From assembly GCF_020907275.1 (NCBI RefSeq), contig NZ_JAJJWI010000010.1, forward strand, positions 137,336-179,854: DNA of 42,519 nucleotides, read 5' to 3'. The translations under genes were made by a program, and so were the position numbers. The stretch comes from Pontibacter silvestris. Lineage in GTDB: Bacteria; Bacteroidota; Bacteroidia; Cytophagales; Hymenobacteraceae. The notes under the pieces are model-generated. The model was given only the letters and a program-made list of their open reading frames with translations, was not told the DNA's origin and did not search any database. Below are positions 32,923 to 42,193 of this stretch, piece by piece. Positions within the stretch are counted from its first letter, which is position 1, and the number at the start of each line of letters is the position of its first letter.

Positions 32923-34182
32923 ATGTTTAAAGAAACACAGGAGCATTTTGTACAAGGTAACATCGGGAACATAGAATTGAAAGTTGGAGGAGGCAGTTTA
33001 TCATCCAAAGAAGGTAAAAGAAAAGAAAACCAAAGCTTCGATAGTTTTCTGCAGAGCATGCCTGACGTGGTATGCCTTTCACACTTACGCTGGGATTTTG
33101 TATACCAACGCCCTCAGCACCTGCTCACCCGCTTCGCCCGTTATAGCAGGCTTTTCTTTATGGAAGAACCTATATATGGTGATGTGCAGGAACCATACCT
33201 GGATATTTCTACTCGGGGAGAGAACATACACATAGCAGTACCATATTTACCTCATGGGCTTCAGGCAGAGCAAGTAGAACAGATACAGCGTAATTTACTG
33301 GACGAAATGTTCGAAAGCCAATTGCTGGTAAAGCCTATACTTTGGTATTATACACCAATGGCACTTAGCTTTACAGAGCATCTGCAGCCGCTGCTTACAA
33401 TTTATGACTGTATGGATGAACTGTCTGCTTTTAAGTTTGCACCGGCACGCTTAAAAGAGTTGGAGCAAGCGCTGTATAAAAAAGCTGATTTGGTGTTTAC
33501 GGGTGGCCAAAGCCTGTATGAAGTAAAGAAGCAGCAGCACCAGGCGGTACATGCTTTCCCGAGCAGCATTGATAAAGCCCATTTTGCACAGGCAAAGGAG
33601 GAACTGCCGCAACCAGCAGATCAGGCCTCTATACCAGCACCACGGCTTGGCTTTTTTGGTGTGATAGACGAACGTATGGATCTTGATCTGTTGTCTGCCC
33701 TAGCTGATGCTAGACCAGAATGGCAAATTGTCATAGTAGGGCCTGTTGTTAAAATAGACCCGGCCTCGGTTCCGCAGCGCCCCAATATTCATTACCTTGG
33801 AGGTAAATCGTACCAGGAACTGCCTGCTTATTTAAGTGGATGGCAGGTGGCACTTTTACCTTTTGCTATAAATGAATCTACTGCTTTTATCAGCCCAACC
33901 AAAACACCTGAGTACCTTGCTGCGGGAAAACCAGTCGTTTCAACTCCAATACGTGATGTAGTGCGTCCTTATGGGGAGGAGGGCTTGGTGCACATAGCAA
34001 GTACTGCCCAGGAGTTTGTTGAGGCAATTGAGGCAGCTATGTTGCAGCAAGAGAACAATGCTTGGAAAGAGCATGTGAAAACTTTTATGGCTAACATGTC
34101 TTGGGACCAGACATGGCGTGATATGGTGGAGTTACTGGCACAGGCAGCACATCAAAAGTCCAGCAGTAAGAAAAGTTTATAA
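32923..34182 (+). CDS. GT-B glycosyltransferase linked to Glf
   Basis: A 419-aa glycosyltransferase of the GT-B fold (GT1/GT4-like). The N-terminal Rossmann half contains LSHLRWDFVYQRPQHLLTRFAR, a motif typical of this group. The middle has LGFFGVIDERMDLDLL and WQIVIVGPV, and the C-terminal donor-binding region is FISPTKTPEYLAAGKPVVSTPIRDV. There is no signal peptide; the enzyme is cytoplasmic or membrane-peripheral. The first about 45 residues are polar and poorly conserved-looking, so the start could be internal (for example near MPDVVCLS). It is followed 19 nt later by UDP-galactopyranose mutase, suggesting transfer of a galactofuranose or related sugar, but donor and acceptor are unknown. 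Confidence 0.88.
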   Translation: MFKETQEHFVQGNIGNIELKVGGGSLSSKEGKRKENQSFDSFLQSMPDVVCLSHLRWDFVYQRPQHLLTRFARYSRLFFMEEPIYGDVQEPYLDISTRGENIHIAVPYLPHGLQAEQVEQIQRNLLDEMFESQLLVKPILWYYTPMALSFTEHLQPLLTIYDCMDELSAFKFAPARLKELEQALYKKADLVFTGGQSLYEVKKQQHQAVHAFPSSIDKAHFAQAKEELPQPADQASIPAPRLGFFGVIDERMDLDLLSALADARPEWQIVIVGPVVKIDPASVPQRPNIHYLGGKSYQELPAYLSGWQVALLPFAINESTAFISPTKTPEYLAAGKPVVSTPIRDVVRPYGEEGLVHIASTAQEFVEAIEAAMLQQENNAWKEHVKTFMANMSWDQTWRDMVELLAQAAHQKSSSKKSL

Positions 34183-34201
34183 GAGACACAGAAGGTAAAC
34201 A

Positions 34202-35332
34202 ATGTTTGATTATTTAATAGTAGGGGCAGGATTTGCAGGTAGCGTTCTGGCCGAGCGGCTGGCTTCACAGTTAAACAAGAAAGTGCTTATTATTGATAAG
34301 CGAAATCATATAGCAGGCAATGCCTACGACCACTATAACGAAGATGGGATACTGGTCCACAGGTATGGGCCACACATCTTTCACACAAATTCACGTGATG
34401 TTTTTGATTACCTGTCGCAGTTTACAGCGTGGAGGCCTTATGAGCATCGGGTGCTGGCAAGCGTAGACGGGCAGGAGGTGCCAATGCCGATTAACCTGGA
34501 TACTATAAACAAGTTGTACGGCCTGGCCCTTACGTCCTTTCAGGTAGATGATTTCTTTAAATCAGTTGCAGAAGAAGTTTCTCCCATAAGTACCTCTGAG
34601 GATGTGGTAGTGAGCAAAGTAGGGCGTGAGTTGTACGAGAAGTTCTTTCGCAACTATACCCGCAAACAATGGGGTATGGACCCTTCAGAGCTGGATAAAT
34701 CGGTAACTTCGCGGGTGCCTGTCCGGACAAACCGCGATGACCGCTATTTTACCGACACGTACCAGGCTATGCCTTTGCATGGGTATACAGCTATGTTTGA
34801 AAGGATGCTAGCACATCCAAATATCAAAATCATGCTTAATACTGATTACCATGAGATTTTGGATATAATTCCTTTTAAGGAGATAATCTATTCAGGGCCT
34901 GTAGATGAGTACTTTGATTTCAGGTATGGCAAGCTGCCTTACCGATCCCTTGAATTTAAGCATGAAACGCTGGACAAGCCTCTACATTTGCCTTCTGCAG
35001 TAGTGAACTACCCTAATGAGCATGCTTACACTCGCGTGACAGAATTTAAATATCTGACAGGCCAGGTGCATCCTAAAACAAGTCTGGTATATGAATACCC
35101 GCAGGCAGAAGGAGACCCATATTATCCTGTACCACGCCCGGAAAATGCAGAAGTATACACAAAGTACAAGAAGCTAGCTGATGAAACCCCTGGTGTGCAC
35201 TTTGTCGGCAGGCTGGCTACTTATAAGTACTATAATATGGATCAGGTAGTGGCGCAGGCTTTAACATTGTTTAAAAAGCTTGAGAACAAAGGTAAGCCAG
35301 AAAAAGTGTTGGGAAAAGTAACATTGAAATAA
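34202..35332 (+). CDS. glf: UDP-galactopyranose mutase
   Basis: A 376-aa flavoenzyme converting UDP-galactopyranose to UDP-galactofuranose. The FAD-binding GxGxxG is at residues 8-13 (VGAGFAGSVLAERLA); DKRNHIAGNAYDHYNEDG, YGPHIFHTN, RPYEHRV, the FRNYTRKQWGMDPSEL active-site segment, and the closing FVGRLATYKYYNMDQVVAQAL are all characteristic. Length is normal. It is in an operon with the glycosyltransferase 19 nt upstream. The sugar would be used for a surface glycan or glycolipid. Downstream lies a decayed glycoside hydrolase gene on the same strand, so the original operon was longer. Confidence 0.95.
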   Translation: MFDYLIVGAGFAGSVLAERLASQLNKKVLIIDKRNHIAGNAYDHYNEDGILVHRYGPHIFHTNSRDVFDYLSQFTAWRPYEHRVLASVDGQEVPMPINLDTINKLYGLALTSFQVDDFFKSVAEEVSPISTSEDVVVSKVGRELYEKFFRNYTRKQWGMDPSELDKSVTSRVPVRTNRDDRYFTDTYQAMPLHGYTAMFERMLAHPNIKIMLNTDYHEILDIIPFKEIIYSGPVDEYFDFRYGKLPYRSLEFKHETLDKPLHLPSAVVNYPNEHAYTRVTEFKYLTGQVHPKTSLVYEYPQAEGDPYYPVPRPENAEVYTKYKKLADETPGVHFVGRLATYKYYNMDQVVAQALTLFKKLENKGKPEKVLGKVTLK

Positions 35333-35409
35333 CCAAGCAAGCAGTCACGTCGGACGGTGTTAAAGCAAACATCAGCGAAAATAAAATTCATTGAACAGAA
35401 ATAAGAAAA

Positions 35410-36287
35410 CGAACCTTATAAACTCATAACTAAAGAACAAGTACCTGCTCCGGATAAGACAAAAAGAACATCTGCTTCCATTAAACTGAACAAAGAAAAT
35501 AGCTTTAAAATAGAACAAGGTCTGTCCTGGATACAGGTAGCACCAGGTACTCCCTGTTTTATAACTGAGGAAGGTGAAAACTGGACACCATAGGGCAGAA
35601 TGATGCTATTACATGGCCTGACTTCGCTGGTCTTTTTAGAAGAAAACCTATAGCAGGTAGAAGGACATCTGGCATGGCTCGCAGCGCATGGCATCACATG
35701 CCTTCGGCTCATAATACATAATAGAATACGCACAGGGCGAGCATCTTTATTTTGAACGGCTTACAGGTACCTTCTCACCTAATATGGTAAAGCTCTTTGT
35801 GATGATATGTTCAGGCTGTGCGCCAAGTATCATATCAAAATGCTACTGATACTTCTGGATGTGGATTCGATGGAAGCACCACCCTTATAACCATTAAAAC
35901 GGCGGATCCCTGTAAAAAACATTCGCAGTGGCTGCTGTGCCCTGATGCTCTATAAGCTATAAATAACTGCTTAGCTTTTGTCACGAAACGATGAGGTGGG
36001 AGAGGTGTACTGTTTACCTGTGCTGATGATAAGTAGACTGTTTTATGGCTGTTGCGTAAGGACAGCGTCACTAAAAAGGCATAAAAGAACAGACAGCAGC
36101 TACCATATTTATAGACATTAAAATTCCGGGCATATCGGTAGGTACCTATGTTGTAACCCTTCGGGATACCTTACAAGGGAAACCTTTGGAGTCTCTGTAA
36201 GTAAATCATCAAACTGATGTGGGATATCTCGGACTGAAGTCGATACCTGTAATTACAGATCTTGCTGTAGCAGTTCGTCTGAAATAG
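35410..36287 (+). pseudogene. Decayed glycoside hydrolase (GH5-like) gene
   Basis: Reading across frames on the plus strand recovers an ordered protein: SFKIEQGLSWIQVAPGTPCF and ITEEGENWTP; GQNDAITWPDFAGLFRRK; VEGHLAWLAAHGITCLRL; EYAQGEHLYFERLTGTF; DDMFRLCAKYHIKMLL; FWMWIRWKHHPYN; HSQWLLCPD; LAFVTKR; and, near the end, GISVGTYVVTLRDTLQGKPL and ITDLAVAVRLK-stop. At least five frameshifts or stops and a likely internal deletion (near 36040-36110) separate them. The order and aromatic content resemble a clan-A, GH5-like TIM-barrel glycosidase with a C-terminal beta domain; the exact family is uncertain. It follows glf on the same strand. Confidence 0.7.
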
Positions 36288-36318
36288 AAGCAGGAGGTAG
36301 TTATTCATTAAATGATAA

Positions 36319-36376
36319 TTTAAAGGTTCAGGTCAGGCTACTATTAATTAATAGTAGCCTGACCTGAACCTTTAAA
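36319..36376. terminator. 58-nt perfect palindrome, bidirectional terminator
   Basis: Arms 36319-36347 and 36348-36376 are perfectly complementary over 29 bp with no spacer. The outer TTTAAAGG/CCTTTAAA gives T-residues on both strands, and the inner ATTAATTAAT forms the loop. It ends 31 nt from the GH2 stop and follows the decayed glycosidase on the other side. Confidence 0.78.
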
Positions 36377-36406
36377 CTGTAAAAGTGAAGATGGTTATAG
36401 TTGAGC

Positions 36407-38239
36407 TTACTTGTTTTCTCTGGAATTTAGCAACCCGGCAGGAACGGATAATTCCCCTGTTTGTGGGTCTATGATTCCATTCCGCTCATCCTCAATGTTG
36501 GTTGCTTGAGTATAAATATCTCCCGCAATTGCACGCTTGCGCAACTCCTGTTTGAATTGCCGTATACGTTCTGTCCGTTCTTCAGAACCTTGTGGTCCAC
36601 CATAGTCTGAGAAGCCGAAGCCACCCCATTCGCTCACTATCAAAGGTGCCTGCCCTCGGTAAAAATAAGGATCCCCAACTACCAGCGGAAAAGCTGCTAC
36701 TCCTTCCATCTGGCCTTCTGTCAATTGGTCAAGTAGTTCCTGCCATCGGTCAAGTTCAGGCGTATAGAGATGGGCTGTTAAAATATCAGACTTAAGTTTA
36801 CCTTCATAAGAGATATGCTGCCAGCCGTCGTTGTCTACCACCAGGAACTGCGGATACCTAATCTTCATATAGTGGAAGGCATCCATGATATATTGGCGTG
36901 TCTGAGGGTTTGTGGCAATATCCTGGGCACCCCAGTCTTCGTTGTACAGGCTCCAGATGACAATAGAAGGATTAGTTTCAATTAAAGTGAGCATGCGAAG
37001 CAGCTCAGCCCTGTGGTTTTCCCTGCTTTTGGGGGTGGAACTGTGCGGGCTGGGGACTTCAACCCAAAGCAAAAGCCCTATCTCATCAGCCAAGTTATAA
37101 ATACGAGGGTCTACCCCGGCAATGTGTACGCGTACAAGGTTGCAACCAAGTTCTTTCATGGCATACATGTGGCGCCGCATTTCCTCATAAGTGGCGGTGC
37201 CTGGTTGATATAGAATGCCGTCAATGTATATTTCCTCATTATTGAGGTAAAGGTGCCTTCCCCGGGCCTCAAACTTCCTAAGGCCAAAGTGTGCTTCTAT
37301 TTCGGAAGTGAAGCCATTAGGGTCTGTTAATTGTGCTATAAGGCGGTAAAGGTGAGGGTTCTCTGGAGACCATAGTTCCGCATCAGGCATATTTACTACC
37401 ACAAACTGGTTCTTCTGCCCTGCCTGTAGTCGTAAAGGAAAGTCTGAGACAGCAAGAGGTTCCGGTTGCTTGCTGTCGCGTTCATAAATTTTTAACCTAA
37501 GGGTGTACCAGCCAGGATCTTTGATACGGGTGGTAAGGCCAAATCGCACCAGGGAATCCTCGATCACACTAATGACTCCTACTCTGGAGCGTAAACGATT
37601 ACGCTCTACAGTTTCCAGCCAAACACTTCTAACTGCCCCCGTATAAGTCTGATACCAGATACCACCACGTTTGTACACGTGCGACTCCTGCTTTCCTCTT
37701 GGTATTTCAGCATCCATAGAAGACTCAATACGCACAGTGAGGTAGTTAACCGGCAGCAGGTGTTCTTCATTTATTTCATAGGAAAAAGAAGTATGTTCTC
37801 CATAATGAACTTCTTCCCCATTTATGGTACTCAGGAGCCGTCCGTTTAGCCACACACGGGTTTCGTAGCCACATGCCCCAAAAGTAATCTGGAACATTGA
37901 GGGGGATGATGTATTCCGCCGTGGTCTCTCAAATTCCCGCTCATACCAAACAATTACTTTATCCTGCCACACAGGGCCCTGCTGTTGCCCTTTTGCTGCG
38001 GCCATGTGTGCCTCAACTGACCCAGGCCAATGGGCAGTATATTCGTATCGATGTCCTAAATACCAGGCTTCATGCAGCCCCCGATCTTCTTTGTCTGGTG
38101 CAAAATACCATTGGCCATCCAGCAGGTAGTGCGTGTTAGGGCGGAGTACAGCACGTGGTAGCGGGTTTTGCTGGTCGTTTGTTGAATTAATTTCTTCAAT
38201 GCCTTCAGTTGTGTTGAAGTTCTGGTGTGTCGGATTCAT
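36407..38239 (-). CDS. GH2 family beta-glycosidase
   Basis: A 610-aa glycoside hydrolase of family 2. A sugar-binding beta domain comes first (LDGQWYFAPD, KVIVWYEREFE, GACGYETRVWLNG), then an immunoglobulin-like domain, then the TIM barrel from about residue 325. The acid/base Glu is E434 in SLYNEDWG and the nucleophile E537 in LIVSEWGG. With no signal peptide it should be cytoplasmic, unusual for polysaccharide degraders and more consistent with intracellular trimming of an oligosaccharide or glycolipid. It is shorter than classic LacZ and closer to beta-glucuronidase/galactosidase-sized members. The GH1::RmlD fusion gene lies 117 nt upstream on the same strand. Confidence 0.9.
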   Translation of the reverse strand: MNPTHQNFNTTEGIEEINSTNDQQNPLPRAVLRPNTHYLLDGQWYFAPDKEDRGLHEAWYLGHRYEYTAHWPGSVEAHMAAAKGQQQGPVWQDKVIVWYEREFERPRRNTSSPSMFQITFGACGYETRVWLNGRLLSTINGEEVHYGEHTSFSYEINEEHLLPVNYLTVRIESSMDAEIPRGKQESHVYKRGGIWYQTYTGAVRSVWLETVERNRLRSRVGVISVIEDSLVRFGLTTRIKDPGWYTLRLKIYERDSKQPEPLAVSDFPLRLQAGQKNQFVVVNMPDAELWSPENPHLYRLIAQLTDPNGFTSEIEAHFGLRKFEARGRHLYLNNEEIYIDGILYQPGTATYEEMRRHMYAMKELGCNLVRVHIAGVDPRIYNLADEIGLLLWVEVPSPHSSTPKSRENHRAELLRMLTLIETNPSIVIWSLYNEDWGAQDIATNPQTRQYIMDAFHYMKIRYPQFLVVDNDGWQHISYEGKLKSDILTAHLYTPELDRWQELLDQLTEGQMEGVAAFPLVVGDPYFYRGQAPLIVSEWGGFGFSDYGGPQGSEERTERIRQFKQELRKRAIAGDIYTQATNIEDERNGIIDPQTGELSVPAGLLNSRENK

Positions 38240-38356
38240 AGCTAAGAATAATTAGTCGCGGATTCTGAATTGCTTTTCAGTCTTTAACGTGATTTCTACA
38301 GATCAAGGCTGGAACAATTACCTGAACCTTTTTATGTAGCTAAAGAATTTTTAGTT

Positions 38357-40564
38357 TTATACAGATAATATTGGAGACTGTTCAATGACTTCCTGTTCGA
38401 TGAAAAGTCTGCTTATTGCATCTTCTAAAGAAGGCAACATCAAACCCCGCTCACTGCCAAGCACACTGTATATGGGGCGAACAGCTTTATAACCAAGTTG
38501 TTTAACCGGTACAGATTCAACTAGTCCACTATCGAAACCAGCTAACCTCGCAACTTCTGAGGCAAGCGAAGCATAGGTAGTTTCTCCCACATTAGCTAAA
38601 TGCCAGATACCGCACTCTCCATCCAATAGCAAGTCTAGGCTAGCATGTACTAAATCAGGTATATAGGTAGGGGAAATATAGAGGTCATTTGCTGCAGCAA
38701 TAACCTTTTGCTCCTTTAACGACGACAGGACCTTCATAACAAAATTATCACTATCCCATGGACCAAATAAGGCACTCGTTCTGATAATCAGGGCAGAAGG
38801 ATCTCGCTCCGTTACTAACTTTTCTGCTTGTTCCTGGGTTTTCCCAAAGACATTTAACGCTGAGACAGGATCACTTTCAGTATAAAAAGATTTTTTTTGC
38901 CCGTTAAAAACAAGATCTGATGAAAAAGTTAGCAGCTTGAACTGGTATTTATTTGCCAAGAGAGCGAGGTTTGCGGGGCCCAATGTGTTCGCTGAGTAAC
39001 AATCGCTATAGTTGGTTTCGGCTTCATCTACCTTTACATAACCTGCTGCATTTACAACAGCCCAAGGCTTTTTAGCTGCTATAACGCTTTCTGCCTGTGC
39101 CTCATCCGTTATGTCCAGTTCCTCTCTTCGTAACAACTCATAATGTATCCCTCTCAGGTAACATAAACGCGCAAATGCGTTGCCAAGTGTACCGGTTTTA
39201 CCAATTATCAAAAGTGGCTGCGAACTTTTAAGAGGATAATTTGCTTTGGACACAGTGCTTTGAGAGTACAGTATACGCGCTTCCTTCTTCCACCATCCTT
39301 TTTCTTCCAGAACTGGATGGCGGAACTGCTGCCCGGTGGCAATCCCTTTTATCAATTTAGCGAGAGCAGTAGCCCGTGGCTTTCCGGAGCGTAAGTCAAA
39401 GAGGCCTGGTTCGTAAGCTATGTTCTGATTCTCATCTGCCAGTAAATTGCTCCAGCCGTAGGAGCCAAGCATAGCCCAAGCTGTTATGGCTCGTATATCA
39501 ACACCTTCTTCTTTTAGCTGGCAGGCATTGTCCCATATTTCTTTTATCCACCTTAACTGCTCCTCCCGGGTACAGCCTAAGTGTACCTCGGTTACAGCCA
39601 TGGGAGTTTTAAAACGATGCCATGCTTCTCGTAATAATACTGAAATCCCATGCTCTTGCTGCATATTTACCCGTACGGCTTCAACATCTGCATACTGGTG
39701 TTTATGGTTGCCACCGTGGGTGTGAAGGGGGTACTTTTCAAGATTCTCATCAAGGAACCTTTCTGAGGTAGGATAGTAGTTGAACCCTAAGATGTCTATT
39801 GGGCAATTATTTTCCTGAAAGAACGCTAACTCTTTGGGCTTTATTCCAGACCACATCAGGTAAGGCCAGAGGGGGTGTTCGCTGTCTATTTTCCCGCTGA
39901 TAAGGTCAAAACCAAGCCATCGCCTTTCATTTTCGAAATCTGCTTGATATTTCAACAGTGGTGTACTGTAGGTTTTGCCTAAGTCCTCAGTTTGTACCAG
40001 TTTTGCAGCGGAATTAACTGTACGTATAGCTTGCATGGCCAACACAGTGGCTTTACATTCATTTATCAGAAGCCTTAAAAAGCTTGTATTCTCCTTATGG
40101 TGTGGATACCAGATTCCGTAAAGACCGCAAAATCGGGAAGTGGTAAGTGGTTCATTTATAGGTGTATAATATTCCAGCCACGGAAATTTTTCAGCCACTT
40201 TAAGAGCATATGAAGCTAGCCCGGTTGCAAATTTATCTGTATGTATTGGAGCATACACCGGACCACTGCCATGGTGTACCAACCCAGCAATAGGATGAAC
40301 ATTGAGTTCTCTAAGTTTATTTAAATTATTTTCTGTTAGCCTCCAGTCTATTTCAGTATTAGATCTTGGCTGATGCTTTTCCCAGATAACCGGGTAACGG
40401 ATTTTTTTTATACCCAGATCGGCAAACAGTTCTAAATCGCTTTGCCTTGAATAATGATCAGCATATTGAAGCTGATCAAAATACAAATCCTTCACTCTAT
40501 TAAAGGTACACTCGACTCCTCCCCAGACTTCTACACATTGTGAGTTTACACCCATAGTATTCAA
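38357..40564 (-). CDS. GH1-like glycosidase fused to an RmlD-like reductase
   Basis: A 735-aa two-part protein. Residues 1-420 form a GH1-like TIM barrel with acid/base E138 in TPINEPLTT and nucleophile E326 in VTEVHLG. Residues 450-725 form an RmlD-like (dTDP-4-dehydrorhamnose reductase) domain with GKTGTLG (455-461), NAAGYVKVDEAE, FSSDLVFNG and the usual RTSALFGP. In RmlD the catalytic pair is YxxxK in NVYGxxK; here it reads NVFGKTQ, so Tyr is Phe573 and Lys is Gln577. The reductase half may thus bind a nucleotide sugar without reducing it. No signal peptide. It lies in the glycan cluster with GH2, glf and a glycosyltransferase. The role of the pair is unknown. Confidence 0.88.
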   Translation of the reverse strand: MNTMGVNSQCVEVWGGVECTFNRVKDLYFDQLQYADHYSRQSDLELFADLGIKKIRYPVIWEKHQPRSNTEIDWRLTENNLNKLRELNVHPIAGLVHHGSGPVYAPIHTDKFATGLASYALKVAEKFPWLEYYTPINEPLTTSRFCGLYGIWYPHHKENTSFLRLLINECKATVLAMQAIRTVNSAAKLVQTEDLGKTYSTPLLKYQADFENERRWLGFDLISGKIDSEHPLWPYLMWSGIKPKELAFFQENNCPIDILGFNYYPTSERFLDENLEKYPLHTHGGNHKHQYADVEAVRVNMQQEHGISVLLREAWHRFKTPMAVTEVHLGCTREEQLRWIKEIWDNACQLKEEGVDIRAITAWAMLGSYGWSNLLADENQNIAYEPGLFDLRSGKPRATALAKLIKGIATGQQFRHPVLEEKGWWKKEARILYSQSTVSKANYPLKSSQPLLIIGKTGTLGNAFARLCYLRGIHYELLRREELDITDEAQAESVIAAKKPWAVVNAAGYVKVDEAETNYSDCYSANTLGPANLALLANKYQFKLLTFSSDLVFNGQKKSFYTESDPVSALNVFGKTQEQAEKLVTERDPSALIIRTSALFGPWDSDNFVMKVLSSLKEQKVIAAANDLYISPTYIPDLVHASLDLLLDGECGIWHLANVGETTYASLASEVARLAGFDSGLVESVPVKQLGYKAVRPIYSVLGSERGLMLPSLEDAISRLFIEQEVIEQSPILSV

Positions 40565-41101
40565 ATTAAATGAAACATTAATTAGTTGTACAGGCGCTTA
40601 GTTTCTTAAGCCTGATCCTACAGTTAGCTTTTAAGGAAAGAAGGCATGTCTTTAAATTTTAAAATAATTTATAATAGGTAGAGCAGTAAAAGAAGTAGTT
40701 GTAAACTCTACCATAATATGTTAAGGTTCTATAAACGAAAAAAATAGCTGGGCAGGTGCTAGAGTAGTAGAATACGTTCGGTTAATATTTTGAGTTTTAT
40801 CCTGTAAGAAGGAATAGGTTGATGTTAGTCCTAATTATGGACTAAGAAAGCGAGAGTATGGAGGCTTATGAGCAGATGCTTAAATGTCGTATTTCATCTT
40901 AAGGGAAACAGAGTTGAATAAAATAGGAAAACGAGTGCTGGAAAAGTTTATAAACTTATGGAAGACTCCTTAGACACAGAGCTTACCCAATTGCCTAAAC
41001 GAATGTAATGCAACAGTAAGTGAAATACCACTGGCTAAACAACTAAGCTACGATAGCTTGCTTGGGTACAAAATTTAACAATAAACTGAGATTAAGTGGC
41101 A
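40565..41101. other. Intergenic region between the GH1 fusion gene and COX15, no gene seen
   Basis: A 537-nt stretch with stop codons in every frame. The only structure noted is a weak 7-bp hairpin, TTAGTCC (40825-40831) with GGACTAA (40839-40845). No promoter consensus for the GH1 fusion gene was recognised. Confidence 0.4.
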
Positions 41102-42193
41102 CTAGCTATTTGCGTACTTAAGATGTTGTGCTGCTATTTTAGCCTTTTCTGGAGAAATATTTGTTTGCGGATTGACCGATAGCTGGTGTACTGCCAGCAC
41201 AGCAAATGAAAACAACGCCACAGCTACTATCTGGTGCAATACGCCTAAAGCAACAGGAACAGCCAATAACAAGGTCGCTATACCTAAGCCAACCTGAAGA
41301 AAGCCTGTAAGCATGAGAAATAGTGTAATTCTTTTTGATGTTGAGCTTATGGCTGAATGTCGGCTATTGTTCCATAATAGCAAAATCAGAAATAAAACTA
41401 CTATTGCTACCCAGCGATGAATAAACTGCACAACTGCACCTTTGTCTAAAAAATTAGCCCAAGTAATATGCTCTTCCAGGTAAGAAGGAAAGACTTCGCC
41501 GTTCATTAATGGATATGTGTTGTAGTAAAAGCCTGCTTTTAATCCTGCTACAAACGCTCCTAGAATAATTTGTAAGACAATAGAGGCCAACACAACTTTA
41601 GCAAGACTGTTAAGTTTGTTTGTAGAATATCTCTGTTGTTGCTGGGCGACAGAGACAATGTCAGCAATAGTCCACAATATAACGCCTATTAGCGAAAGCG
41701 CCAGGCACAGGTGAGCTGCCAGCCGGTAATGACTCACATGAGGGTTGTCACTAAGCCCACTTTTTACCATAATCCAGCCCATCAACCCCTGGGCTATACC
41801 TAATATGAGTACAAACACAAGCCGTTTTAACAGCTGATTAGAAAGTTGCTTTTTAAGCAGGAAGAAAAGAAATGGGAAAATAAAGGCTAACCCTATAATA
41901 CGGCCAAGTAGTCTATGTAAAAATTCCCACCAGAAGATTTGCTTAAACCCGGAGAGCGACATACTGAAATTAAGCTTCTGGTATTCAGGAAACTGCTTGT
42001 ATTTCTCAAAAGCTATTGTCCATTCTGCTTCATTCAGGGGTGGAATTGAGCCCGAAATTATATTCCATTCCACAATGGATAATCCTGAGCCAGTAAGTCT
42101 TGTAATGCCTCCAATTACCACCATAGCTGTTATCAGAAAAACTCCACTTAGCAGCCAATATTTGATTGCTTTATTATAATGTGCCTGTTGCAT
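41102..42193 (-). CDS. ctaA: Heme A synthase (COX15/CtaA)
   Basis: A 363-aa inner-membrane protein with about eight helices that oxidises heme O to heme A for cytochrome oxidase. The ATG at 42193 (MQQAHYNKAIKYWLL) is preferred to a TTG at 42211. Landmarks: VVIGGITRLTGSGLSIVEW and PPLNEAEW after helix 1, the heme-ligand histidines in FWWEFLHRLLGR, SHYRLAAHL, QFIHRWVA and VLHQIVAVAL. Family length is normal for the COX15 type. CtaB and oxidase genes are not in the window. No consensus promoter was seen upstream. Confidence 0.93.
   Translation of the reverse strand: MQQAHYNKAIKYWLLSGVFLITAMVVIGGITRLTGSGLSIVEWNIISGSIPPLNEAEWTIAFEKYKQFPEYQKLNFSMSLSGFKQIFWWEFLHRLLGRIIGLAFIFPFLFFLLKKQLSNQLLKRLVFVLILGIAQGLMGWIMVKSGLSDNPHVSHYRLAAHLCLALSLIGVILWTIADIVSVAQQQQRYSTNKLNSLAKVVLASIVLQIILGAFVAGLKAGFYYNTYPLMNGEVFPSYLEEHITWANFLDKGAVVQFIHRWVAIVVLFLILLLWNNSRHSAISSTSKRITLFLMLTGFLQVGLGIATLLLAVPVALGVLHQIVAVALFSFAVLAVHQLSVNPQTNISPEKAKIAAQHLKYANS

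Noticed and set aside
35416..36071. Minus-strand frames at 35416-35733 and 35835-36071
   Set aside because: They are shadows of the decayed plus-strand glycoside hydrolase, whose peptides are in recognisable order.
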